A stretch of 64,000 nucleotides of DNA, taken from Halomonas llamarensis. GTDB taxonomy: Bacteria > Pseudomonadota > Gammaproteobacteria > Pseudomonadales > Halomonadaceae. Below, piece by piece: positions 1-9,330 of this stretch. Made by a program: the position numbers and the translations under genes. Location of the stretch: positions 1-64,000 of the forward strand of contig NZ_JAMJPJ010000015.1 in assembly GCF_023555005.1 (NCBI RefSeq), given 5' to 3'. The notes under the pieces were generated by a model. The model was given only the letters and a program-made list of their open reading frames with translations, searched no databases and was not told the DNA's origin. Each line of letters starts with the position of its first letter. Position 1 is the stretch's first letter.

Positions 1-127
1 AGTGTTCATCCGTGAGCATTTGTCGGGGCATCGCAAGCTCGCAGTTTGTTGGCGTGAGAACCTCTATTCTGCGAGCTTGCCCCTATCCTGCCAAATCATC
101 TTCGATCAAACGTCAACACGCCCTAGG
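1..127 (+). repeat. Dispersed ~127-bp repeat, copy A (cut by window start), with 12-bp hairpin
   Basis: This stretch matches the reverse complement of 21253-21378 almost without gaps, with roughly 80-85% identity by hand count over the first 92 bases. It contains a perfect 12-bp inverted repeat: arm GCAAGCTCGCAG at 33-44, its complement at 69-80, and a 24-base loop. The match continues up to position 1, so the element probably begins outside the window. It lies just downstream of the fumarase gene, which ends at 129. Its origin is unknown. Confidence 0.75.
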
Positions 128-128
128 A

Positions 129-1634
129 TCACGCTTTCTCAGCGATGATCTCTTTCCATTTCGCCGGCCCCGTTTGGTGAACGGAAGTGCCTTGGGTATC
201 CACAGCAACGGTAACCGGCATATCTTCGACGTCAAACTCGTAGATGGCCTCCATGCCAAGATCTTCAAAGCCGACCACGCGGGACTTTTTAATTGCTTGC
301 GCGACCAAATATGCAGAACCGCCAACAGCCATCAAATACACCGCTTCGTTATCACGAATTGCCTCAATAGCTACTTGTCCGCGCTCAGCCTTACCGACCA
401 TGCCCAAAAGCCCGGTTTCTTCTAGCATCGTACGGGTAAACTTATCCATTCGCGTAGCCGTTGTTGGGCCTGCCGGGCCAACGACTTCATCGCCGATAGG
501 ATCTACCGGGCCCACGTAGTAAATAAAGCGTCCTCTGAGATCCACTGGTAACGGCTCACCCTTGGCAATCATATCGACCATGCGTTTGTGAGCAGCGTCG
601 CGGCCGGTTAATAGCTTACCGTTAAGCAGCAGTGTGTCGCCCGGCTGCCACGTTTTCACCTCTTCCGGGGTGACTGTATCAAGGTTCACACGCTTGACGT
701 TATCGCCCATTTCTCGAGTGATTTCCGGCCAATCTTCAAGTTTGGGTGGCTTAAGCGCAGCCGGGCCAGACCCATCCAGCGTGAAATGCGCATGGCGCGT
801 AGCGGCACAATTAGGAATAATCGCTACGGGCTTATTGGCCGCGTGGGTGGGGAAATCCTTGACTTTAATGTCCAGTACCGTGGTCAACCCCCCGAGCCCT
901 TGCGCGCCAATACCTGACTTGTTGACCTTGTCGAAAATCTCCAGCCTCAGCTCCTCGGCGCGGTTTTGCGGGCCGCGTGCTTGTAGGTCCTGAATATCTA
1001 TCGGATCTAACAACGCTTCTTTGGCAATTTCCATCGCCTTTTCGGCGGTGCCGCCAATACCGATTCCCAGCATGCCAGGCGGACACCAGCCAGCCCCCAT
1101 CTTGGGTAGTTGTTCCATCACCCAGTCAACCACGCTATCAGAGGGGTTGAGCATGGCAAACTTCGACTTCGCTTCGCTACCGCCACCCTTCGCTGCCACA
1201 TGAATCTCGACTTTATCACCCGGCACAATTTTATGATGAATAATCGCCGGCGTATTGTCTTTGGTGTTTTGACGCTTGCCGTCCGGGTCAGCTAACACTG
1301 AGGCGCGAAGGATATTATCTGGCAGTTGGTAAGCGCGACGTACCCCCTCGTTAATCATATCGTCAAGGCTCATATCCGCGTCCCACTGCACGTTCATCCC
1401 CACGTGAACAAAGACCGTGACAATGCCGGTATCTTGGCAGATCGGGCGATGGCCAGTGGCGCACATTCGCGAGTTAATTAGAATTTGGGCAATAGCGTCT
1501 TTCGCCGCCGGGTTTTCTTCGCGCTCATACGCTGCCGCCATGGCATCGATAAAATCTTTGGGGTGATAGTAAGAAATATACTGCAGCGCATCGGCAACGC
1601 TTTGTGTCACGTCATCCTGGCGAATCACGGTCAT
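129..1634 (-). CDS. fumA: Fumarate hydratase, class I (iron-sulfur)
   Basis: Interconverts fumarate and L-malate in the TCA cycle, in the cytoplasm. The 501-residue length and the fused N-terminal and C-terminal hydratase domains fit class I fumarases. The three cysteines expected to hold the [4Fe-4S] cluster are visible in the contexts ICQDTG (about residue 65), GWCPPGM (about 182) and PNCAATRH (about 275). The substrate-loop sequence GPVDPIGDEVVGPAGPTT sits near residue 377, and the C-terminal lobe ends close to the stop. The ATG at 1634 is preceded by CTAGGAGCAG, an acceptable ribosome site. The oxygen-sensitive cluster enzyme is usually one of several fumarases; whether a class II enzyme exists elsewhere cannot be seen. 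A related L(+)-tartrate dehydratase is less likely because of the single long chain. Confidence 0.93.
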   Translation of the reverse strand: MTVIRQDDVTQSVADALQYISYYHPKDFIDAMAAAYEREENPAAKDAIAQILINSRMCATGHRPICQDTGIVTVFVHVGMNVQWDADMSLDDMINEGVRRAYQLPDNILRASVLADPDGKRQNTKDNTPAIIHHKIVPGDKVEIHVAAKGGGSEAKSKFAMLNPSDSVVDWVMEQLPKMGAGWCPPGMLGIGIGGTAEKAMEIAKEALLDPIDIQDLQARGPQNRAEELRLEIFDKVNKSGIGAQGLGGLTTVLDIKVKDFPTHAANKPVAIIPNCAATRHAHFTLDGSGPAALKPPKLEDWPEITREMGDNVKRVNLDTVTPEEVKTWQPGDTLLLNGKLLTGRDAAHKRMVDMIAKGEPLPVDLRGRFIYYVGPVDPIGDEVVGPAGPTTATRMDKFTRTMLEETGLLGMVGKAERGQVAIEAIRDNEAVYLMAVGGSAYLVAQAIKKSRVVGFEDLGMEAIYEFDVEDMPVTVAVDTQGTSVHQTGPAKWKEIIAEKA

Positions 1635-1793
1635 GGAGAAGCTGCTCCTAGTTTTATCGTTTGGTCGCGATGCTCAGACTCAAGCATCACCTAGCCAGCG
1701 GCAATTATAGCGCACAGTGCCATGTATCGGCACTGTGACGTTTTTAGTTACATCGTGGTTTTGTTGAGAACAAACAAGATAACGGTATAAAAT

Positions 1794-2618
1794 TTAAGCG
1801 TTACGCTGGCAACGGGGGCAAAGATACAGTCGTCTTGATCCCACTTTTATTCGCTCAATCGATGTGGCACAACGATGGCATGGCAAGCCCACACGCGCGA
1901 ACACGGCAAACCGCCATTGGCGACGCGCTTCGCCTAGCTCTTTGGCTTTTTTTATCCAATCTTCTGTATTGGTCACACCGGCTTGACGATACGCCTGCCA
2001 CGTAACGTCTACGATATGTTGTGCCAATCGTTGGATTTGTGCATTCCCCAAATCATAAGGCCGACACTTTGGGTGTAGCGCCGCAAAAAAGAGAATTTCA
2101 CTGCGCAGGTAGTTACCCAGTCCTGCGATAAAACTTTGATCGAGCAAAAGCCCACCCAGTCCCCGACGATGAAATGCAGGCAGCGTTAGCCGTTCGGTAA
2201 CAGTATTGATGTTGACCGGCTGGCTCAAAACATCTGGCCCTAACCGGGCTAGAAAGGGGTGTTGTTGCAGCGAATCGGCATCCCACATGCTGATATCAGA
2301 CGCGCTATACAAACTCGCTGCCCTGCCCTGCACGACCAATCTTGCACGCAGCGAGCGGTGAGTAGCAGGTTCTGTTGTCGCTCGGTGATATTTCCACACG
2401 CCATACAATTGATTGTGGGAATAAAGAACGCGCTGATCGGTAAAGCGAATTAACATCGCTTTACCTCGTGTATCCACGCAACGCACTGACACACCAATCA
2501 GTGAGGCGGCGTGGGGCTTGAGCTCATCAAAGGCAAACCAAGCATCCTCAATCGGACCACCTAAAAGCTGCTTCTCAATGCGATCCGCCGCACGGCGGAT
2601 TTCGGGACCTTCCGGCAT
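1794..2618 (-). CDS. nei: Endonuclease VIII (Nei) DNA glycosylase/AP lyase
   Basis: Removes oxidised pyrimidines from DNA and cleaves the abasic site. The protein begins PEGPEI after the initiator Met, so Pro1 and Glu2 are the catalytic residues of the Fpg/Nei family. A helix-two-turn-helix region (about residues 150-180, with GLGNYLRSEIL) and a C-terminal zinc finger (CHRC...CPRC, residues 245-270) are intact. The text around residues 50-75 and the TEDWIKKAKELG segment favour Nei over Fpg (MutM). The start lies three bases after the uvrB stop codon, so it is probably cotranscribed with uvrB as a DNA repair unit. Confidence 0.92.
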   Translation of the reverse strand: MPEGPEIRRAADRIEKQLLGGPIEDAWFAFDELKPHAASLIGVSVRCVDTRGKAMLIRFTDQRVLYSHNQLYGVWKYHRATTEPATHRSLRARLVVQGRAASLYSASDISMWDADSLQQHPFLARLGPDVLSQPVNINTVTERLTLPAFHRRGLGGLLLDQSFIAGLGNYLRSEILFFAALHPKCRPYDLGNAQIQRLAQHIVDVTWQAYRQAGVTNTEDWIKKAKELGEARRQWRFAVFARVGLPCHRCATSIERIKVGSRRLYLCPRCQRNA

Positions 2619-2621
2619 CGG

Positions 2622-4649
2622 CTAACCCAGTGCCAGCTGTTTTTCTTTCAGCGAGTGAATTTTATCGCGCAGCCGCGCCGCCTCCTCAAACTCCAAGTTC
2701 TGTGCGGCTTCAAACATGGCATCTTCAAGCTTGTTGATCGCTGCTGCCACGTCATCTGGGTGCATGCTGCTCGGTTCGTACACCGCATCCGACTCGGCGA
2801 CTTTGCGTTCGCTGCCCCGACGGCGATTGGTTTTCTTCGCGCCTGGCGCTTGCCCAGCTTCCATGATATCCGCCACTGAGCGGGTCACGGTGGTCGGCGT
2901 AATACCATGCTCTTCGTTGTGCTCCCTCTGTTTGGCGCGGCGGCGTTCGGTTTCATCAATGGCCTTGCGCATGGAGTCGGTCATGCGGTCGCCGTAAAGA
3001 ATCGCTTTGCCGTTGGCGTTACGCGCGGCCCGGCCAATGGTCTGAATCAGCGAGCGCTCGGCGCGCAAGAAACCTTCTTTATCTGCATCGAGAATCGCCA
3101 CTAGCGAGACTTCGGGGATATCCAGCCCCTCACGCAGCAAATTGATGCCAACAAGCACGTCAAATTTACCCAAACGCAGGTCGCGGATGATTTCCACCCG
3201 CTCTACGGTATCGATATCCGAGTGTAGGTAACGCACGCGGATTTCGTGCTCGTCAAAGTATTCGGTTAAATCTTCGGCCATCCGCTTGGTCAGCACAGTG
3301 ACCAACACCCGCTCACCGACCTCCGTGCGCAGGCGAATCTCCGAGAGCAAATCATCCACTTGCGTGCTCGCCGGGCGCACTTCAATTTCTGGGTCAAGAA
3401 GTCCCGTTGGACGCACTACCTGTTCCACCACTTGCCCCGCGTGTTCCGCCTCATAGGGCCCCGGGGTAGCCGAAACGAAAATCGCTTGGGGGCTAATGGC
3501 TTCCCACTCTTCAAACTTCATCGGGCGGTTATCCAGCGCGGAAGGTAGCCGGAACCCGTATTCCACTAAGGTCTCTTTGCGTGAACGGTCGCCCTTATAC
3601 ATGCCCCCCACTTGGGGTACGCTGACGTGGGACTCATCGATAAACAGTAGCGCGTCATCGGGTAAATAGTCGAAAAACGTCGGCGGCGCCTCGCCGGGAT
3701 TGCGTCCCGAAAGATAGCGCGAGTAGTTCTCGATACCGTTGCAATAACCTAGCTCCAGCATCATCTCGATGTCATAGAGCGTGCGCTGCTCCAAGCGCTG
3801 CGCTTCTACTAAGCGTTCATGTTTGCGAAGCCACTCAAGACGCTCTTTAAGTTCGCCTTTGATATCATCAATCGCCGCTAAAATGGTTTCCCGAGGAGTG
3901 ACATAATGCGATTTGGGATAAACCGTCATCCGCGGTACTTGGCCTCGTACATCGCCGGTGAGCGGATCAAAGAGGCGGATGGAATCGATCTCATCGTCGA
4001 ATAGCTCAACTCGTACCGCTTCGTCCTCCGCATCAGCCGGGAAAATATCGATCACGTCACCACGCACTCGGTAGGTGCCGCGCCTGAAATCCATATCATT
4101 ACGGGTGTACTGCAGCTCCGCCAAGCGACGCAAGAAGGCACGCTGATCGATCAGCTCTCCGCGAGTAAAGTGCAGGCGCATTTTCAGGTACTGATCTGGG
4201 TCGCCCAGACCATAAATGGCTGATACCGATACCACAATCAGCGCGTCGCGCCGCTCCAGCAACGCCTTGGTAGCAGACAGACGCATCTGCTCAATATGGT
4301 CGTTAATTGAAGCATCTTTTTCAATAAACGTATCCGATGAGGGGACGTACGCTTCTGGCTGGTAGTAATCGTAATAAGAGACGAAATATTCAACGGCGTT
4401 ATCGGGAAAAAACGCCTTAAACTCACCGTAAAGTTGCGCCGCCAGCGTTTTGTTAGGCGCCATCACGATCGTCGGACGCTGCAGCGTCTCCACCACGTTG
4501 GCCATGGTAAAGGTTTTGCCTGACCCGGTAACCCCCAAGAGCGTTTGATGCGCAAGTCCCGCTTCCAATCCCTTGACCAGTTTAGTAATCGCGGTGGGCT
4601 GGTCCCCCGCTGGTGCAAACTTTGACTGTAAGCGAAACGTCTTGCTCAT
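2622..4649 (-). CDS. uvrB: Excinuclease ABC subunit B
   Basis: DNA damage verification subunit of nucleotide excision repair, acting with UvrA and UvrC. The Walker A site [10 protein letters not shown] lies near residue 40. The beta-hairpin with [12 protein letters not shown] follows near 95, the DEAD-like DESHV near 338, and the helicase motif [11 protein letters not shown] near 540. The C-terminal UVR motif ([20 protein letters not shown]) contacts UvrC. The length of 675 residues is normal. I chose ATG at 4649, preceded by AAGGGGCC, rather than the in-frame TTG at 4652. Four 15-bp direct repeats lie just upstream (4666-4725). No obvious LexA box was recognised. Confidence 0.97.
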   Translation of the reverse strand: MSKTFRLQSKFAPAGDQPTAITKLVKGLEAGLAHQTLLGVTGSGKTFTMANVVETLQRPTIVMAPNKTLAAQLYGEFKAFFPDNAVEYFVSYYDYYQPEAYVPSSDTFIEKDASINDHIEQMRLSATKALLERRDALIVVSVSAIYGLGDPDQYLKMRLHFTRGELIDQRAFLRRLAELQYTRNDMDFRRGTYRVRGDVIDIFPADAEDEAVRVELFDDEIDSIRLFDPLTGDVRGQVPRMTVYPKSHYVTPRETILAAIDDIKGELKERLEWLRKHERLVEAQRLEQRTLYDIEMMLELGYCNGIENYSRYLSGRNPGEAPPTFFDYLPDDALLFIDESHVSVPQVGGMYKGDRSRKETLVEYGFRLPSALDNRPMKFEEWEAISPQAIFVSATPGPYEAEHAGQVVEQVVRPTGLLDPEIEVRPASTQVDDLLSEIRLRTEVGERVLVTVLTKRMAEDLTEYFDEHEIRVRYLHSDIDTVERVEIIRDLRLGKFDVLVGINLLREGLDIPEVSLVAILDADKEGFLRAERSLIQTIGRAARNANGKAILYGDRMTDSMRKAIDETERRRAKQREHNEEHGITPTTVTRSVADIMEAGQAPGAKKTNRRRGSERKVAESDAVYEPSSMHPDDVAAAINKLEDAMFEAAQNLEFEEAARLRDKIHSLKEKQLALG

Positions 4650-4665
4650 CAAGGCCCCTTAATTG

Positions 4666-4725
4666 TTAGAAACATGGTTGGAGAAACAATTGTTCGAGAA
4701 ACAGTTGCTCAAGAAACAGTTGATA
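4666..4725 (-). repeat. Four 15-bp direct repeats (iteron-like) upstream of uvrB
   Basis: Four abutting 15-base units read TTAGAAACATGGTTG, GAGAAACAATTGTTC, GAGAAACAGTTGCTC and AAGAAACAGTTGATA on the plus strand. On the uvrB strand this gives TGTTTCT spaced every 15 bases. The block starts 17 bases upstream of the uvrB start, between it and the OsmC-like gene stop at 4753. It could be a regulator-binding array, a leader element or slippage-generated sequence. Confidence 0.7.
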
Positions 4726-4752
4726 GAGATGAAGGGATAATTGCAGGACTCA

Positions 4753-5166
4753 CTAGCCCGCGACCGAACGTGTCGACACTTCCACCGTCGCCTCGGTCAT
4801 TAAGCGTTGAATAGGGCAATTATGACTAATCTTTTCCAACCGCGCACATTGCTCAGGGTCGTCAATACCGTGAAACTCAAGCGTGACATCAAGCTTGTAG
4901 AGGCCTTTTCGCTCCTGACTATCGTCGCGTTTTACCGTGACGGTAGTCCCTTCTAGTGGCCATTGTTTGCGCTGAGCATACATTTTTGACGTGATCGCTT
5001 TGCACGCGCCAAGTGCCAGATCGAAGTAGTCATGTGGGTCGGGCGCGCTCTCTTCGCCACCATACGCTTTGGGAACATCAGCATAGAGATCGTCGAAACC
5101 TGAGACTTCGATACGATGACGAAAAATGCGGTTGCGTTCGCTGATAACGGTGATCATCTTTTCCAT
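4753..5166 (-). CDS. OsmC-like thiol peroxidase family protein
   Basis: A 137-residue OsmC/Ohr-fold protein. The family reduces organic hydroperoxides with two cysteines. Here one Cys sits in DLALGACKAITSKMYA (about residue 54) and the second in ISHNCPIQRLM (about residue 117), matching the family spacing. It overlaps the upstream small HMA-like gene by one base (TAATG), so the two are translationally coupled. It is distinct from the second, more typical OsmC at 53822. The exact substrate cannot be deduced. Confidence 0.85.
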   Translation of the reverse strand: MEKMITVISERNRIFRHRIEVSGFDDLYADVPKAYGGEESAPDPHDYFDLALGACKAITSKMYAQRKQWPLEGTTVTVKRDDSQERKGLYKLDVTLEFHGIDDPEQCARLEKISHNCPIQRLMTEATVEVSTRSVAG

Positions 5167-5366
5167 TACGACACTTTAACCTTCAATTTTAATGCATTTA
5201 CGGCTTTTATTAGCGCATCGCGCTTAGCACGTCCTTCCACTTCCGCGCCATAGCGGCCAACTTCAGCACTCTCAACACCGTCCACCATCATTAACGCCGT
5301 GGTGATTTGGTTAACCTGTTCGGCAGATTCGACGCCTTTAAAACGTAATGACTGTTGTTGCGCCAT
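5166..5366 (-). CDS. Small HMA-fold-like protein lacking the CxxC metal site
   Basis: A 66-residue protein with the beta-alpha-beta-beta-alpha-beta pattern of heavy-metal-associated domains: a first strand SLRFKGVES, a helix ending ALMMVDGVES, a strand VGRYGAEVEG, then a helix and a final strand LKLKVKVS. The usual metal-binding CxxC is replaced by SAEQ near residue 15, so copper binding by the normal mode is unlikely. The start ATG at 5366 is preceded by AGGAGTAGCAC. It is coupled to the OsmC-like gene downstream, suggesting a joint role. The fold assignment is inferred from the pattern alone. Confidence 0.6.
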   Translation of the reverse strand: MAQQQSLRFKGVESAEQVNQITTALMMVDGVESAEVGRYGAEVEGRAKRDALIKAVNALKLKVKVS

Positions 5367-5527
5367 GTGCTACTCCTACTGCCTTTTAGCCTTGTGCAAA
5401 ATCGATATAGCTCTGAAGTCTAGCATGCCAAAGGCCGCTTGCAATTAAGCACAATCGACCCAACATGTTAGTATTAATATCTATTCTCAATTAAATGCCC
5501 ACTGACTTAACGAGGAGTTTGTGTAAC

Positions 5528-6499
5528 ATGGCCACCCCGATGGTGTTAGCCTCGACAGCCCGCATTACGCACTTGGCATGTGTCGATGTGAAAGGCGAAG
5601 ATGCTGAAAAGTTCCTCCAAGGCCAAACCAGCGCCCATGCCGCCCTGGCCAATGGTCACTTTGCCCCACTAACATGCTTTTGCACCCCAAAAGGACGCAT
5701 GCTCGCCAACGCGCAACTGTTGCGCCTAAGCGACAACCACTTTCGCTTAGTGCTATCTAACTCGTTAGTGGAACCGCTCATCGCGCACTTAAAAAAGTTT
5801 GCTGCCTTTTATCGCGCTGAGCTCAGCGCGCCCGATGATGTAATGCTCTTCGGTGCCGCAACAGACGACGCCTCTGTTATTGCCGACGCGCTCAATCTTT
5901 CGCTGCAGACGGTTACATGGCAACAGCAAAGCGATGAACAGGGTAATAGCGCCCTTTGTTACCCAGACAGTGTAGAAGACGAAACGTCCGACCGTTGGCT
6001 TTTTGTCCTTACCGATTCAGCAGCGGAGCACTTTCAAGCAGACGCTGAACCGCGCCACTGGCAGCTTTCGGATATCCGCCGAGGTCTTGCGTGGTTAGAA
6101 GCCGATCAGCAGGACCAGTATCTCCCGCAAATGCTTAATTGGGAGGCACTCGGCGGTATTAGCTTCAAGAAGGGCTGCTACACGGGCCAAGAAGTTGTCG
6201 CGCGGGCGCACTTTCGTGGGCAAGTCAAAAAGCGGCTAGCAAGAGGCGTTATCGAGGGGAACGAACCACTAGAGCACGGCGCTAACATCACCAATGCTAT
6301 GGACAAAACGGTAGGTGAAGTCGTTACCAGCGCGATTAATGACAGCGGCCAAGTGGAGCTGCTTACCGTCATCAACACTAAGGCACTAGAAGAAGGCGAG
6401 CTGACACTAGAGAACCAACCACTAACGCTCTGCAATCTCCCCTATCGCATTGAACGCCTAGACCCAGAGCAGCTTTCACAGACAGTGCCGGCTAAATAA
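5528..6499 (+). CDS. ygfZ: YgfZ/GcvT folate-binding protein (Fe-S cluster maintenance)
   Basis: A tetrahydrofolate-binding protein involved in synthesis or repair of iron-sulfur enzymes such as MiaB. The family signature KKGCYTGQEVVAR, with its conserved Cys, is present at about residues 217-229. The start of the GcvT-like fold (CVDVKGEDAEKFLQGQTS) is near the N terminus. I placed the start at ATG 5528, which has CGAGGAG ten bases upstream, rather than the in-frame ATG at 5495. This gives 323 residues, normal for the family. The gene stands alone on the plus strand between two minus-strand blocks. Confidence 0.9.
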   Translation: MATPMVLASTARITHLACVDVKGEDAEKFLQGQTSAHAALANGHFAPLTCFCTPKGRMLANAQLLRLSDNHFRLVLSNSLVEPLIAHLKKFAAFYRAELSAPDDVMLFGAATDDASVIADALNLSLQTVTWQQQSDEQGNSALCYPDSVEDETSDRWLFVLTDSAAEHFQADAEPRHWQLSDIRRGLAWLEADQQDQYLPQMLNWEALGGISFKKGCYTGQEVVARAHFRGQVKKRLARGVIEGNEPLEHGANITNAMDKTVGEVVTSAINDSGQVELLTVINTKALEEGELTLENQPLTLCNLPYRIERLDPEQLSQTVPAK

Positions 6500-6539
6500 A
6501 CCAAACCGACAAATAAAGAAAGCGACAACCTCAGGGCGA

Positions 6540-7310
6540 TTATGAATCAAGCGGCAGCGTAAACAATCGCGTTGCTGCTTTCGTGCTGGCGTTAACTATC
6601 GCGTCGTCAGATTGCTCGCGCAGCGCTGCTACGTGGCGGCATACCGTGGCCACATTAGCAGGCTCATTGCGCTCGCCCTGCTGCCCGCACAGCGGCATAT
6701 CCGGGCTATCGGTTTCCAGCACAAAGGCATCATCTGGCAGTGATTGAATGGCACGTTGCAACCGCTTTGCTCGCGGGTATGTTGCCGCTCCGCCAAGCCC
6801 TAACACAAAGCCCAGATCAATAAATGCCTGCGCCTGCTCGGGCGAGCCTGAGAAAGCGTGGATCATACCACCAGCAGGGAGTTTAAGCTGGCGCAAGCGC
6901 TTGGCCACCTGATCATTAACTTGCACACAGTGAATAATCACAGGCAGCTTGTGTGCTTTAGCGAGGCGAAGTTGCGCATTAAAAAACTGCCACTGTTGCT
7001 CCCAGGTATTACTTAAGCGCGCATCGATACCACACTCTCCAATAGCGATAGCCTCGGTGTTGTTATCCAGCATTTTTTCGAGCGCATCAACATCCTCCTC
7101 CTGATGCGCTTGGATAAAATAGGGATGTAGCCCCAGGCCAATACTCACCTCGTCACGCTGCCCCAGCGCCAGCACATTTTTCCAGCGTGAACGCATCGTC
7201 CCCGGCACGACAAAATGCTGAACACCCTCTCGCTTTGCCCGCGCGAAAACGGCTTCGCGGTCAGCGTCAAAATCGGAAAAATCCAGGTGACAGTGAGCAT
7301 CGACCAGCAT
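6540..7310 (-). CDS. yjjV: TatD-family metal-dependent hydrolase, YjjV-like
   Basis: A 256-residue TIM-barrel nuclease-type hydrolase. The metal ligands appear in order: DAHCHLD (residues 4-10), GECGID (about 92), VIIHC (about 125), HAFSGS (about 151) and LETDSPDMPL (about 200). The segment LGGAATYPRA resembles E. coli YjjV more than TatD or YcfH. It starts eight bases after the prfC stop, so the two are probably cotranscribed; in E. coli yjjV also lies near prfC. Its in vivo substrate is not known from the sequence. Confidence 0.9.
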   Translation of the reverse strand: MLVDAHCHLDFSDFDADREAVFARAKREGVQHFVVPGTMRSRWKNVLALGQRDEVSIGLGLHPYFIQAHQEEDVDALEKMLDNNTEAIAIGECGIDARLSNTWEQQWQFFNAQLRLAKAHKLPVIIHCVQVNDQVAKRLRQLKLPAGGMIHAFSGSPEQAQAFIDLGFVLGLGGAATYPRAKRLQRAIQSLPDDAFVLETDSPDMPLCGQQGERNEPANVATVCRHVAALREQSDDAIVNASTKAATRLFTLPLDS

Positions 7311-7318
7311 AGGAAGTA

Positions 7319-8908
7319 CTAGTGCTCGCGCGTGGGCTGGAAGCGAATATCCGGCCAGCGCTCTTGCGTCATCTGCAAATTCACCCGCGTCGGGGCGATA
7401 TAGGTTAAATAACCACCGCCATCAATGGCTAGGTTGGCGCTCGCTTTGCGCTTAAACTCTTCCAGCATTTTAGTATCTTCACAGTAAACCCAGCGGGCCG
7501 TATTAACGTTCACCGCTTCGTAAACGCAATCCACCTTGTACTCTTCTTTCAGACGGTGAGCGACCACATCAAACTGCAATGTACCCACGGCGCCGAGAAT
7601 CAAGTCATTATTATCCAGCGGCATGAACACCTGAGTTGCCCCCTCTTCTGATAGCTGCTGCAACCCTTTTTGCAGTGCTTTCATCTTCAACGGGTCTTTC
7701 AACCGCACGCGCTTAAACAACTCCGGGGCAAAGTGTGGAATACCGGTAAAGCGCATGTCTTCACCCTGGGTGAAGGTGTCACCGATCTGGATCGTGCCGT
7801 GGTTGTGCAAGCCGATAATATCGCCTGGCCAAGCTTCTTCCACCTGAGAGCGATCAGACGCCATAAAAGTCAGCGCATCGGCAATTTTGACGTCTTTACC
7901 AATCCGCACATGGCGCATCTTCATGTTCTTATCGTACTTACCCGAACAGACCCGCAAGAAGGCAATACGATCACGGTGATTGGGGTCCATATTGGCCTGA
8001 ATCTTGAAAACGAAGCCGGTAAAGCGCTCGTCGTCTGCTGGTACCTCGCGGGTATCCGTCTCCCGTGGCTGCGGCGCCGGCGCGTACTCAACAAAGCCGT
8101 CAAGCATTTCGCGCACGCCGAAATTACCCATCGCGGTACCAAAGTAGACAGGTGTTAGCTCACCCCGGCGATACGCCTCCAAATCAAACTCATGCGATGC
8201 ACCGCGTACCAGCTCCACCTCCATACGCAGTTCTTCAGCCTGATCTTCGCCAAGCACTTCATCCACCTCAGGATTGTCCAAGCCTTCGATGCGTTTGTCA
8301 TCAGGGATACGGCTGCCCTGGCCTTGGGTGTAGAGATGAATGGTGTCGTTATAGAGATGGTAAACGCCTCTAAAATGGCGTCCCATCCCAATCGGCCACG
8401 TCATCGGTGCACATTGGATGTTAAGTACCGTTTCGACCTCGTCCATCACCTCAATCGGATCACGAATATCGCGATCCATTTTGTTGATAAAGGTGAGAAT
8501 GGGCGTCGTGCGTAGGCGACACACTTCCATTAATTTAATGGTGCGGCCCTCAACACCTTTGGCCCCATCGATAACCATCAGCGCGGAATCTACCGCCGTG
8601 AGCGTACGGTAGGTGTCCTCAGAGAAGTCTTCGTGCCCCGGCGTATCAAGCAAGTTAACGATACGCCCAGCGTAAGGAAACTGCATCACGGAAGTCGTCA
8701 CCGAGATACCGCGCTCCTGCTCCATTTTCATCCAATCGGAGGTCGCATGTCGGTCATTACGCTTACTCTTCACCGAGCCCGCCATTTGAATAGCGTTCCC
8801 GAAAAGTAGCATTTTCTCGGTAATGGTGGTTTTACCAGCGTCGGGGTGCGAAATGATCGCGAAGGTTCTTCTGAGCCCGGCTTCTTGGGCGACTTTAGCG
8901 TCGGACAT
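7319..8908 (-). CDS. prfC: Peptide chain release factor 3
   Basis: The GTPase that recycles RF1 and RF2 from the ribosome after termination. GTP-binding motifs are complete: [13 protein letters not shown] (G1, about residue 19), the switch I region, DTPGHEDF (G3, about 88) and NKMDRD (G4, about 142). The 529-residue length is that of E. coli RF3. The second and third domains run to FQPTREH at the C terminus. The gene heads a likely two-gene unit with yjjV. A strong hairpin (8967-9003) separates it from the upstream small gene. Confidence 0.97.
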   Translation of the reverse strand: MSDAKVAQEAGLRRTFAIISHPDAGKTTITEKMLLFGNAIQMAGSVKSKRNDRHATSDWMKMEQERGISVTTSVMQFPYAGRIVNLLDTPGHEDFSEDTYRTLTAVDSALMVIDGAKGVEGRTIKLMEVCRLRTTPILTFINKMDRDIRDPIEVMDEVETVLNIQCAPMTWPIGMGRHFRGVYHLYNDTIHLYTQGQGSRIPDDKRIEGLDNPEVDEVLGEDQAEELRMEVELVRGASHEFDLEAYRRGELTPVYFGTAMGNFGVREMLDGFVEYAPAPQPRETDTREVPADDERFTGFVFKIQANMDPNHRDRIAFLRVCSGKYDKNMKMRHVRIGKDVKIADALTFMASDRSQVEEAWPGDIIGLHNHGTIQIGDTFTQGEDMRFTGIPHFAPELFKRVRLKDPLKMKALQKGLQQLSEEGATQVFMPLDNNDLILGAVGTLQFDVVAHRLKEEYKVDCVYEAVNVNTARWVYCEDTKMLEEFKRKASANLAIDGGGYLTYIAPTRVNLQMTQERWPDIRFQPTREH

Positions 8909-8966
8909 TAGACTCTCTGGCGGGTAAATTAGGTCAAAAGAAACATCTTATCTGCCGCGCATTCTA

Positions 8967-9003
8967 ACGCAAAGCGCCAGCTATATCAGCTGGCGCTTTG
9001 CGT
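8967..9003 (-). terminator. 16-bp perfect hairpin, terminator of the YjfB-like gene
   Basis: Arms at 8967-8982 and 8988-9003 (core AAAGCGCCAGCT) pair perfectly over 16 bp around a 5-base loop. It lies 24 bases after the stop of the minus-strand gene at 9027 and just before the prfC promoter region. There is no long T tract after it, so it may terminate weakly, or it may act as an mRNA end-protecting structure. Confidence 0.65.
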
Positions 9004-9026
9004 GCTTGCGTTAAGTTCTATTTATT

Positions 9027-9248
9027 TTAGGCGAAAGTATTAACCTGAGTGCCCACATTGCCTTCAGACGCAAGGCTGGAGCCCTGATCTGACCCCGTAC
9101 CTGCGGTAGCAGATTCCATCAGGGCAGACACTTGCTGCTCTTGGTTATCTAGCGCTTCCCTGAATACCTGCATTTGCGCTTGCTGGGCAGTTTGCGCTTG
9201 GTTCATGTAGAGAGAAGTACTTACCGCATTGCTGACAGAAGCATCCAT
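9027..9248 (-). CDS. YjfB-like putative motility protein
   Basis: A 73-residue protein with the N-terminal helix and Gln-rich heptads of the YjfB family (MDASVSNAVSTSLYMNQAQT, then a Gln-rich segment) and a Ser/Gly-rich tail ending VNTFA. Members are small, often flagellum-associated, and of unknown mechanism. The start is well supported by AAAGGAGG seven bases upstream. No flagellar gene is visible nearby, so motility is a family-level guess. A 16-bp hairpin follows it. Confidence 0.65.
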   Translation of the reverse strand: MDASVSNAVSTSLYMNQAQTAQQAQMQVFREALDNQEQQVSALMESATAGTGSDQGSSLASEGNVGTQVNTFA

Positions 9249-9330
9249 TGCTGCCTCCTTTAATGTACAATAAATGTACTAGTAACATTAGCAGAGCTGG
9301 AACGCATGCGCAAAAGCTTTGCCGCCCGTT

